This document shows positions 12,053 to 19,362 of a DNA stretch of 25,531 nt, piece by piece (the first letter of the stretch is position 1; every line of letters starts with the position of its first letter). The notes beneath the pieces were generated by a model. The model saw nothing but the letters and a program-made list of their open reading frames with translations, was not told the DNA's origin and made no database searches. This DNA comes from a virus. The stretch spans positions 1-25,531 of the IMG/VR virus record IMGVR_UViG_3300027805_000081; one strand, 5' to 3'. Made by a program: the position numbers and the translations under genes.

Positions 12053-13537
12053 CTAGGCGTATAACTCCACGAGTTTTTCCCAGTTGGGAGCTCCCGATGC
12101 AGCTAAGTTGAGCGCACGAACAAGCTTACGGAGGGAAACATCTCCCTTGCGCTTAGAAGTTTTAACTACCTTCATAACATCTCTGCGCTCTGATGCTGAA
12201 AGTGAAAGACCTTCCTCAAGCTTAATATCATCTAGAATCTTTTCCATGTATTCGAAGAGCTCTTCATCTGTTGGATCAACGTTAATGACGAAAGCACGCG
12301 TGCGAAGAGCACCATCAGGGTCTAGCTTATTAAGAGGTAGATTTGAGATGAAAATAATTCTTCCCTTAAAGTCAAAGAACTTAGGAGCCATGCTCAAATC
12401 ATCTTCATATACTTCAGGATCTTCAGCATCTGGATCAAATATAAACGATGACTTCTTATTCCACACAAGTTTTCTAATTTTCTTTGTGTCAGTTGCTGCT
12501 TTAATAATATTGCGAGCATCTTGATCTGCTAGCGCACCGTCTGAATCGTCGAACACGATGATGTCATTTCTGTGATGATAGAGAAGCGTATACACACCAG
12601 CTGCTGAAGCTGATCCAGTATTCTTAAAATATCCGTTTCCATCTGATAATCCGTGGGATCCCAAAACGTTCTCAACGGTCTGAGTCTTACCAGTACCACC
12701 TTTTCCTGCAACGAACAACGCGTTAAACGCACCCTTAACGATGCCAGTCACTAGTCCTTCTAGGTGCTCAAGAACATCACCATAAGGCACTCTTTCAGAT
12801 GAAGATGATTCTACTTGTTCTTCTTGCTTTGTCTTTAAGTAAACTTCTTTAGTACCGCCGGCCGTTACTTCAATAACTCCTGCTTTAGAAAGAATAGAAT
12901 CCTTTAGCTGATCAATGCTTACGCCTGGCTTAATTGCGATTCTCTTTGCGTCAATTTGAAATTTATCGGCAAAGCTCTTAAAAATAGTGTCAAAGATACC
13001 CACATTAACAATATGATATGTGCCAATAAATTCAGAGCGAGTAAATGTATGCCCCGAAATAAGCTTTTTCATGAAATCATTCAGTGCTTGCTCTGCCGTG
13101 AAATCATCACGCTTTGCTTCCATGACCGCTGATTCTGTTGCTTCTTCAGGATCTACAGGAAATACAGTCATTCTACCTATAGTTGGCGATTTTAAAATAG
13201 TAACGAGTGCGGGTAATGACTTAACTAAAGAAATTCCTTGGGTATGAATGCTGAAAGATGGATCATGTTTTCCATGGAAAACATCTATTGAAGTTATTTC
13301 TGCAGATTTTCCAGCAGATGGTTCTGACTTCCAATTAAATCTAATGCAGTGAGTTGAACCTGAAAAAACATACCTATAACCATATCCATGGGAATCACTA
13401 TTATGAAAATGCTCTACTCCAGGTATCTTGATAAGCTTTACACCTAACTTTTTCTGCAAGAAAGAAATCATCTTTTCCATAGCAAGATGAACCTTAGAAC
13501 TGCTTATCTGTGCTTCAAATAAATCTATTATTTTCAT
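12053..13537 (-). CDS. AAA+ ATPase with long N-terminal domain and putative capsid-targeting peptide
   Basis: 494 residues from ATG 13537; GGGAG lies 8 bases upstream, inside the longer TTG-13552 frame, which is therefore rejected. It starts MKIIDLFE then AQISSSK, matching an L-x-E cleavage site after residue 8. Residues about 10-250 are a mixed alpha/beta region not recognised. Walker A GKGGTGKT is near 278-285, Walker B is IIVFDDSDG, and FISNLP is like sensor 1. The ATPase half is paralogous to the protein at 8282 (KFFDFKGRIIFISNLPLNKL versus SFEFKGGVIFISNLPIFKV). It probably acts late or in the virion, unlike its early paralogue. Confidence 0.8.
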   Translation of the reverse strand: MKIIDLFEAQISSSKVHLAMEKMISFLQKKLGVKLIKIPGVEHFHNSDSHGYGYRYVFSGSTHCIRFNWKSEPSAGKSAEITSIDVFHGKHDPSFSIHTQGISLVKSLPALVTILKSPTIGRMTVFPVDPEEATESAVMEAKRDDFTAEQALNDFMKKLISGHTFTRSEFIGTYHIVNVGIFDTIFKSFADKFQIDAKRIAIKPGVSIDQLKDSILSKAGVIEVTAGGTKEVYLKTKQEEQVESSSSERVPYGDVLEHLEGLVTGIVKGAFNALFVAGKGGTGKTQTVENVLGSHGLSDGNGYFKNTGSASAAGVYTLLYHHRNDIIVFDDSDGALADQDARNIIKAATDTKKIRKLVWNKKSSFIFDPDAEDPEVYEDDLSMAPKFFDFKGRIIFISNLPLNKLDPDGALRTRAFVINVDPTDEELFEYMEKILDDIKLEEGLSLSASERRDVMKVVKTSKRKGDVSLRKLVRALNLAASGAPNWEKLVELYA

Positions 13538-13564
13538 TTTCAGATCTCCCAAGTTTATAGTTTT

Positions 13565-13572
13565 TATTTATT
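13565..13572 (-). promoter_or_regulatory. Possible late promoter box (one mismatch)
   Basis: Minus strand AATAAATA, one base from the T4 late consensus, 28 bases upstream of ATG 13537. Confidence 0.35.
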
Positions 13573-13585
13573 AGTTAGCCTTTAC

Positions 13586-13629
13586 AAATATAAAAATAAG
13601 GGGGGATCTATTAAATAGATCCCCCCTTA
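13586..13629 (-). terminator. Strong intrinsic terminator after the tail spike gene
   Basis: Arms 13597-13612 and 13614-13629, including GGGGGG/CCCCCC, form a long stem. On the minus strand they are followed by TTTTTATATTTG. It lies 15 bases after the stop of the gene at 13644. Confidence 0.88.
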
Positions 13630-13643
13630 ATAGCAAGGAAATT

Positions 13644-15137
13644 TTAAGCCGCAGTTACAGTAGTAGTAGCAGGAATCCTTGTTGCTGCAGAGCTAACTCT
13701 GTTGTTAATAACCGCGTTAGCTGGATTAGTGTTAAGGAAGGTTAGGTAACCATAAATGATTACTGAGCCCGCTACACCCTTAATAGCAAAACCAGAGTTA
13801 GTTGCTGTGGTAGAATGCGCAAAAGTTGTTTCTACTGCAACAAAATACGCACTGGTTGCAACGTCTACTCCATCTCCGTCATTCTGTGTGTTACGGAAAG
13901 AACTACCTCGTACTAGCATCGTGCCACCAGAAGAAACTGATGCTACTTTCGCGCCGCCAGCCTCAAATGACGTATTCGTAAATGTCACATTTGACGCTAA
14001 TCCTAGAATAGCAGCTTGTGCTGTTCCAGAGTATAAGTATGCATCGTCAATCGTACCATACACATTTTGTAGTTCAATAGTATTTTGGTTACCATTATTG
14101 GTTTGAATGTCTACATTTCTCCACCGCATCCTGTTGTTTGGTGAGCCGACGGTAGCATCAAGATCTTGAGCAGTGTTATTCATAACAACACCCTTACCGT
14201 TTGTTGTATAAATCCTAACTCTATCAAGATTAAGCATTCCACTAAATGAACTTCCCGTATATGTAAGAGCATTTTGTCCTGTACCCACATTAAAAAAGAT
14301 GTTTTCAAATGAGAACGGATTATTTCCTGGATGGGCTACTCTTCTTGAGGGAGTAATAGTTACTGGAGTTTGAATAATAGTGCCCCATTCAAAACCAGCA
14401 TATCCAACAAATGCTGTCCTAGGACGTGTTATAGCAAGTGCTTCAGTGTAAGTACCTGGCATAATCAAAACAGTTACACCCTGAGTGGTACTAACATTTG
14501 CTTCAGCATAATCATGCGCCTTCTGAATAGTGGCAAATGGCTTATTAAAAGAACCGTTTCCGGTTGTATCATTGCCATTCTTAGCAACGACAAATATATT
14601 GTTAAGTGTCGGAATATTAGACAGGTCGCTGAAGTTTCCAGACGTTGCCACTGTAGAGAAAGATGGCTTATTATTAACATTAGACCAATCTACAATAATG
14701 TTTCCATCTGGTGTTTTACGAACTGGTCCATCGATGCTACCAGTTACTATTACAGCTTTACCGGTGATAGCTGTAGAAAATCCCAATTCCATCGTGTTTA
14801 CGCCAGTCGTTCTAATTGAATCTGGAATAATAACGTGGTTAGTGCTATCATAAACCATCACTGTTATATCAGTGGTATTCAGATCATGCTGAACATTCCA
14901 CGTTGCTGAACTAGAAGACTGTGTATGAGTATAAGCAGTGAGTTCTCTTGTTAGAGGAGCCCATATGTCAACGGGAGTCGTTGACACGCAAATATACAAA
15001 ACATCTTCTACGAAAGCGATATGGCCTACACCATATGCTGTGGGAAAATTTGGTAACGGTGATACGGTTACATTATCCGAAAGTTCAGCATTTAAGATCC
15101 TGTTATGAACAAGATCAGCCTCTCCATAAAATTTCAT
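13644..15137 (-). CDS. Tail spike with parallel beta-helix domain
   Basis: 497 residues. Residues 1-70 form an N-terminal attachment-type region (MKFYGEADLVHNRILNAEL). Residues about 70-135 are a small beta domain (ATWNVQHDLNTTDITVMVYD). From about residue 180, VAKNGNDTTGNGSFNKPFAT followed by IQKAHDYA opens a parallel beta-helix of the kind found in pectate-lyase-like spikes. It continues with repeated N-rich turns (FENIFFNVG, MRWRNVDIQTNNG, VTFTNTSFEAGG, MLVRGSSFRNT). No catalytic triad is evident, so binding or depolymerase activity is open. SD GGAGG lies 5 bases before ATG 15137. Confidence 0.85.
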   Translation of the reverse strand: MKFYGEADLVHNRILNAELSDNVTVSPLPNFPTAYGVGHIAFVEDVLYICVSTTPVDIWAPLTRELTAYTHTQSSSSATWNVQHDLNTTDITVMVYDSTNHVIIPDSIRTTGVNTMELGFSTAITGKAVIVTGSIDGPVRKTPDGNIIVDWSNVNNKPSFSTVATSGNFSDLSNIPTLNNIFVVAKNGNDTTGNGSFNKPFATIQKAHDYAEANVSTTQGVTVLIMPGTYTEALAITRPRTAFVGYAGFEWGTIIQTPVTITPSRRVAHPGNNPFSFENIFFNVGTGQNALTYTGSSFSGMLNLDRVRIYTTNGKGVVMNNTAQDLDATVGSPNNRMRWRNVDIQTNNGNQNTIELQNVYGTIDDAYLYSGTAQAAILGLASNVTFTNTSFEAGGAKVASVSSGGTMLVRGSSFRNTQNDGDGVDVATSAYFVAVETTFAHSTTATNSGFAIKGVAGSVIIYGYLTFLNTNPANAVINNRVSSAATRIPATTTVTAA

Positions 15138-15161
15138 AGGGCCCTCCGTTTTAGTGAAAGC

Positions 15162-15184
15162 GGGGGTGATTTTAAATCACCCCC
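15162..15184 (-). terminator. Hairpin between small gene and tail spike
   Basis: GGGGGTGATTT pairs perfectly with AAATCACCCCC around a single T. It follows the stop at 15192 on the minus strand. The following GCTTTCAC is only weakly T-rich, so it may be a partial terminator or an mRNA processing element ahead of the spike gene. Confidence 0.55.
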
Positions 15185-15191
15185 AACTCGA

Positions 15192-15491
15192 TCAAGAAGC
15201 TACGCGCTTTGATAGAATTTCTGAAACTGCCTGAAGTCCTTGGCGGTAAACAGCCATTGGCGTTTCTGCATTAACTCGGCGAGCGACGAATTCATTGCTG
15301 ATAACAGCACCATTAGCGGTGACAGAGTAGACTGGACGAATTGTCTTGCGGCCAGCCTTAATCTTTCCACTGAATGCTAGAGTTCCATTTTGGAGCTGGC
15401 GCTCTGTAGAAACTAGCTTTAGGCCAGCAGCTAGAAGTGACTGATATTGCTTGGTGCGCTGAACTGCAGCGAGTGTCTTTGAAGTAGTCAT
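15192..15491 (-). CDS. Small hypothetical protein
   Basis: 99 residues, basic; SD AGGAGAT lies 7 bases before ATG 15491. It has an N-terminal helix (SKTLAAVQRTKQYQSLLAAG), a beta-rich centre (GTLAFSGKIKAGRKTIRPVY, then SVTANGAVISNE) and a C-terminal helix (YRQGLQAVSEILSKRV). It is flanked by hairpins on both sides, so it may be a separate transcript. No family is recognised. Confidence 0.75.
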   Translation of the reverse strand: MTTSKTLAAVQRTKQYQSLLAAGLKLVSTERQLQNGTLAFSGKIKAGRKTIRPVYSVTANGAVISNEFVARRVNAETPMAVYRQGLQAVSEILSKRVAS

Positions 15492-15514
15492 TTGTATTAT
15501 CTCCTATACAACAA

Positions 15515-15542
15515 AAAATGCTAAGAGAACTTGTTCTCTTAG
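15515..15542 (-). terminator. Intrinsic terminator after the MazG-like gene
   Basis: CTAAGAGAAC (15521-15530) pairs perfectly with 15533-15542. On the minus strand it is followed by GCATTTTTTG. A second hairpin (15544-15562, TTGAGAC/GTCTCAA) overlaps the stop codon of the gene at 15559 just before it. Confidence 0.8.
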
Positions 15543-15558
15543 TTTGAGACACCATGTC

Positions 15559-16008
15559 TCAATCCTTAAGTGCCCTAGGTAGTAAACCTACATTATCATG
15601 ATGAGAAGGTGCTGTCCATCCCTCTGGCTTAATTAGATCTGGAAATCCATATGGGTTTGGCCTTCCTGGCTTTACGCCCGGTTGCTTAACCATGTTTGCG
15701 CAATGAACTTTATTCCATGCGGTGTAAGCATCAATATTAAAGGCATCTAACGTTCCTATTGCAAAAACGATGCAATCAATTAGTGCGTCTACGACACCAT
15801 CTGCATCTTTGTCAGCGAATGCCTTATGGGCTTCTGATACTTCTTCTTGAACCATGTCCAAGCGGAATTTTAGATAAGACTTAAGCTGCTCATTGCTTAG
15901 CCCCTGCACGACCTCATTCACCTTGAACTTAGTATGCATGTCTTGGATATCGGCGGGCCAAAAAGTTGGATCAGTTGTGTTTTGCATTTGTGTTTGATCG
16001 TTTGACAT
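15559..16008 (-). CDS. MazG-like all-alpha NTP pyrophosphatase
   Basis: 149 residues. EEVSE at 55-59 and DALID at 74-78 are the EExxE and ExxD/DxxxD metal-binding helices of the MazG/dimeric dUTPase superfamily. W and NM residues after them (AWNKVHCANMVKQPG) resemble phage MazG-like proteins, as do the C-terminal KPGRPNPYGFPDL residues. The family hydrolyses (d)NTPs to the monophosphate plus pyrophosphate. In phages it is thought to clear unwanted nucleotides or alarmones. It closes the nucleotide and DNA-modification cluster, with the terminator just beyond. Confidence 0.82.
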   Translation of the reverse strand: MSNDQTQMQNTTDPTFWPADIQDMHTKFKVNEVVQGLSNEQLKSYLKFRLDMVQEEVSEAHKAFADKDADGVVDALIDCIVFAIGTLDAFNIDAYTAWNKVHCANMVKQPGVKPGRPNPYGFPDLIKPEGWTAPSHHDNVGLLPRALKD

Positions 16009-16043
16009 TATATTTACGTCCTATTCTATCTGTTGTTGCTCAG

Positions 16044-16700
16044 TCATCTTCCTGAAATTTTCTTGATGTCTTCAAGAATAATATTCAGATTATTTTCTGG
16101 TAAATCAACACCAAAAAGTACTCTATCCCACTGCACAGAAGCAAACCAATTTTTTTCTTCTGTATACATGCTCACGAGCCTATCAATATGGCTAAATAAA
16201 GTCTTCTCTATTGTATTTGATTGTTTACCCATTCTTTTTAGATTCGCGTGTGCTTCTGAAGCAGTAGTAACATCTGATAGAATGCGTTTCTTAAATCTTT
16301 CAAGCCTAACATCCATGTCGGTATGAATGTAGTACTTAAGGTGAATAGCCCCGGCATCCAACGCAGGCTTAACATAATTATCTATGCCAGATGGTTCAAC
16401 AATCAGGAATGCAACACCATGAGAAAGCTTCTGTTGAAATTCATCCTTTGTGACACCATATCGAATGCCACGATAAGTAGCAAGCTCTGCAAACTGATCG
16501 CTCTTTTCAAGAGCTTTAGAGAAGTCTTCATCGATGAAGTAATAGTCAACTCCTTCTTCTTCTCCCATTCTTGGCTGCCGCGTTGTTGTAGATATAAGAC
16601 ATGGCAGTTTAGCCACATCTCTAATGTAATTAAAAAGATATGATTTTCCTGCGCAAGATGGTGCGGTTAATGTTACTAGAACTGGTTTGCTATTAGCCAT
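16044..16700 (-). CDS. Guanylate-kinase-like nucleotide kinase
   Basis: 218 residues. The P-loop is APSCAGKS at 13-20 (K19), an acceptable variant of GxSGxGKS. TTTRQPRMGEEEGVDYYF at 38-55 is the guanylate kinase GMP-binding signature (TTRxPRxGExxGxDYxF). VAFLIVEPSG fits the usual strand with Asp replaced by Glu or Pro. The enzyme family makes GDP from GMP using ATP. The start overlaps the end of the NTP transferase gene by 25 bases, so the two are coupled. It may recycle GMP or dGMP for replication, or serve the neighbouring NTP transferase and YvcK/CofD-like protein. Confidence 0.82.
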   Translation of the reverse strand: MANSKPVLVTLTAPSCAGKSYLFNYIRDVAKLPCLISTTTRQPRMGEEEGVDYYFIDEDFSKALEKSDQFAELATYRGIRYGVTKDEFQQKLSHGVAFLIVEPSGIDNYVKPALDAGAIHLKYYIHTDMDVRLERFKKRILSDVTTASEAHANLKRMGKQSNTIEKTLFSHIDRLVSMYTEEKNWFASVQWDRVLFGVDLPENNLNIILEDIKKISGR

Positions 16701-17479
16701 TTTTGCTTTATCTCCTCTTGAATCAGTGCAACTTCTTCTGGTGTGTTGAAGCTCCTGGTTGGGTAATCAGTTTCATACACCTGAGCTGGCCGCTCGGTGT
16801 TGTGCAATATATGAAATGCATGAAGAAGAGAAAGCTCTCCTCCAGGGGTTATATATCTCCCATTCTTCCAAAAACACGTATGTAAGTTGAACAGGGCATT
16901 GAGAATAACTTTTTTATCAAATCTAAAAATAGATTGATCATGGAATCCTGATGGATGATTTTCTCCATATTTTGAAAAATCTGCAGACATGCACGACATA
17001 TGCTCATCCACCAAAAGTGTAACATAAGGATTATCCTTACGTACAGCAGGAATGAATCCTGAGATATGATTTCCTGCATACCTCTTACTAAGTAATTCAT
17101 CAACCGTTTGGCAAAAAGGCAGAAAAACATCACCCCAGCAAATAACTATATCATCGCTAACTACTGAATAATCAGTAGCTCTTTTAAGCCCCCGCATAAC
17201 GGCATGCCCATCTCCTAGGCCAGATTTAATTGGCACAAAGTAAACACGCGTGTTATCAATTAGAGTTGGAAATAATTTTTCTGTTTCCCTTCTATATTGA
17301 TCCCACTGTTCAGTAATCAGTTCATTTATGATAATAAAAATATTATTAAATTTGTGTCCAATTTGCTGCAGCGTTGTAGTTAAGTTTGGTATGTCTGTAA
17401 TAGGAACTAGGGCCTTAGGGATATTTCCGCCCATCCTTGATCCCTTACCTGCGGCAATAATAAAAAGATCAGTATTCAT
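16676..17479 (-). CDS. GT-A-fold NTP transferase (sugar or phospho-ligand nucleotidyltransferase)
   Basis: 267 residues. IIAAGKGSRMGGNIPKALVP at 7-26 is the nucleotide-binding signature of the GlmU/RmlA/MobA/CofC superfamily, with the Lys in PKALVP. The metal-binding Asp is probably in ICWGDVF. The end (SFNTPEEVALIQEEI) is typical of sugar-phosphate nucleotidyltransferases. It would join an NTP to a phosphorylated ligand, releasing pyrophosphate. The ligand is unknown: glucose-1-phosphate for UDP-glucose supply, another sugar, or a CofC-like phospho-acid. It overlaps the upstream gene by 11 bases and the downstream kinase by 25. Confidence 0.8.
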   Translation of the reverse strand: MNTDLFIIAAGKGSRMGGNIPKALVPITDIPNLTTTLQQIGHKFNNIFIIINELITEQWDQYRRETEKLFPTLIDNTRVYFVPIKSGLGDGHAVMRGLKRATDYSVVSDDIVICWGDVFLPFCQTVDELLSKRYAGNHISGFIPAVRKDNPYVTLLVDEHMSCMSADFSKYGENHPSGFHDQSIFRFDKKVILNALFNLHTCFWKNGRYITPGGELSLLHAFHILHNTERPAQVYETDYPTRSFNTPEEVALIQEEIKQKWLIANQF

Positions 17480-19322
17480 TTTTTGAGTGAATTACGGTTG
17501 TTAGGAAAAATGCAGTTTCTGCTGGATCCCTCACTTTCAAGCACTTTACTCTGTCATCATTCAGCTGAGCAACAGGCCAATCATTTCCAGTTTCAAGTTC
17601 ATCACCAACATATGTAATAGATTTTACCCTGCTTTTAAGTACGTGTTTAACTGCATCCTGCTTTGATAGCACCCGATTATGTATCTCAATAGTTGTTCTA
17701 CCTGTTGGTTTAACAACTAGGGTGTTGAGCTGCAATTTTTCAAGAACGTGCTTTATTAGATTGATAGCAATTTCCCTGTATTCTTCATTGATTGGTTTGA
17801 TACAGATCATTGCATTGCCACGATTCTCTATCTTAGAGTATTGAAATCCGCTTTCTAGTAAATTCTTGATGATTAGATTAGCGGTATCATAATCAATTAA
17901 GCATGATTCATTGATACATCTAACGAAGTTTGGTTTAACACCATCATCAGAATCCAGATGACTTAGGGTATTATATGAATACTCATTAATACCACCATCA
18001 GCATAAACTGTTAGTGGTTTAACTGCGTCAGTTCCCCAAGTATTGAAACCTAGACTATATTGAATCCTAAGAGATACTGCCTTGATGCTGTTTCCAGTGC
18101 ATACTGAGACGCTTGATCTATTCTTTAGCTCACAAAGCATTTTCTTGTTTAGCTCAGATGCCTTTTTCTGGTAGTTACCCCTACCAACCAAAGTATCATC
18201 ATAGTCAAACATGAAGTGCGCACTGTCTAGATAATCTAGAAAGTACGCTCTAGAAATTGCTTTAAAAAGATCTTCAGGCTCATGCTTTGATGATTCATTA
18301 TAGCTTTTGAATGTCGTGACCGATTTGAGAAGAGCGGACGCACTTTCGTCAATTACAGACATCTGTGGGTGGCCACCTACATCTACAACAAGATTAACTC
18401 TTTTCTCACTGAAGTATTTAGGAACAATCAGTCGCACAATGTCGCTTGCTGTCTGCCCGGGTGAATCTTTATCTGGTTCACGATTCATCACCATTATGAC
18501 CTTTGCCTTACTTTGCTGAACTGCTTCTCTGAAGCCAATTGATGCATAGGTTGGAATTAGCGATGACCACTGCGTGCCAGATGAAAGGATTATAAGGTCA
18601 GCATCTAGAATAGCTGCCCGCGCTTCGTGACAAAGAATAGGTCTAACTTCATTTCCTGCTGAATCTACGAAGAACACATCAACGAAGGGATCATCCATAT
18701 TTCCCCAAGAGACGATGTCACCTTCATCTGTTACTCGCGCCCCACTTTTGGTAATAGCCCCAAGGAACATGGACGTATCATCATTAATGATTACATTATC
18801 ATTGATCCCCATTAGGTTAGCCATAATTCTAGCTGCCTCTCTCATAGAGTTTCTATTTGCACTAGCAAATCCAGCATAGATGATGTTAGCTAAAGAAAAG
18901 TCCGTGTAGTCAATCTTCGTCGCTACCGGTATAGAGAAGAACGTTTCAACGGCTTCTTTTAGAAGTGTCATCTTCTCTAGTGCACTTTCTAATCCAAGTT
19001 TATCTCCCAATTCATCAATTGCTTTGATGCAGAAGCCCTGTGCCTTGGATGATTCGCTCGTGAAACGAATATCCAAAAATTTATTCCAAGGTGACAAAGG
19101 ATTCTCTAACTTTAGCCGCGTCGTTTGATTTTTACGAACATCTGATGGTCCTAGAATTTTACCATCACACACCTTGCGCACAGCGCCGGTGCTTAGGCCA
19201 TTATCATATGCGTTAACTATGACCTTGGTGTTAATCCCGTCAATAGGGTTATCGAGCAGATTGTATAGCCCTGTTTGGAGCGCTATTGATCCGGTTCCAC
19301 CTGCCAATATAACTATATTCAT
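17469..19322 (-). CDS. YvcK/CofD-like domain fused to a HAD phosphatase
   Basis: 617 residues in two parts. Residues 1-340: LAGGTGS at 6-12, NAYDNGLSTGAVRK at 37-50, LGPSDVRK at 57-64, LANIIYAGF around 144-152 and LSSGTQWSSLIP at 246-257 follow the YvcK/CofD order (GGGTG, DDGGSSGRLR, PPGDIRN, HSLGNLLLAG, GPGSLYTSIIP). Residues 365-617: FDYDDTLVG at 372-380, CTGNS at 408-412, ADGGINEY and GDELETGND at 573-581 are HAD motifs of the Cof/phosphomannomutase type. CofD transfers a phospho-ligand from a guanosine diphosphate carrier to an alcohol; YvcK binds UDP-sugars. The fusion's reaction is unknown. It lies directly downstream of the DNA beta-glucosyltransferase. Confidence 0.8.
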   Translation of the reverse strand: MNIVILAGGTGSIALQTGLYNLLDNPIDGINTKVIVNAYDNGLSTGAVRKVCDGKILGPSDVRKNQTTRLKLENPLSPWNKFLDIRFTSESSKAQGFCIKAIDELGDKLGLESALEKMTLLKEAVETFFSIPVATKIDYTDFSLANIIYAGFASANRNSMREAARIMANLMGINDNVIINDDTSMFLGAITKSGARVTDEGDIVSWGNMDDPFVDVFFVDSAGNEVRPILCHEARAAILDADLIILSSGTQWSSLIPTYASIGFREAVQQSKAKVIMVMNREPDKDSPGQTASDIVRLIVPKYFSEKRVNLVVDVGGHPQMSVIDESASALLKSVTTFKSYNESSKHEPEDLFKAISRAYFLDYLDSAHFMFDYDDTLVGRGNYQKKASELNKKMLCELKNRSSVSVCTGNSIKAVSLRIQYSLGFNTWGTDAVKPLTVYADGGINEYSYNTLSHLDSDDGVKPNFVRCINESCLIDYDTANLIIKNLLESGFQYSKIENRGNAMICIKPINEEYREIAINLIKHVLEKLQLNTLVVKPTGRTTIEIHNRVLSKQDAVKHVLKSRVKSITYVGDELETGNDWPVAQLNDDRVKCLKVRDPAETAFFLTTVIHSKNEY

Positions 19323-19335
19323 AATTGTCTCCTAT

Positions 19336-19362
19336 AAAACGCCCTAGTTCCGGGCCCGTTTT
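19336..19362 (-). other. Intercistronic hairpin after the glucosyltransferase gene
   Basis: AAAACG and CGTTTT pair across the gap, with CCC/GGG inside and a 2-base bulge. The stem overlaps the stop codon region of the glucosyltransferase and ends just before the AGGAGA ribosome site of the YvcK/CofD-like gene. It could attenuate transcription or set the relative expression of the two genes. Confidence 0.35.

Noticed and set aside
14370-14853. Two plus-strand frames of more than 100 residues
   Set aside because: Both lie within the tail spike gene, whose beta-helix sequence is convincing.
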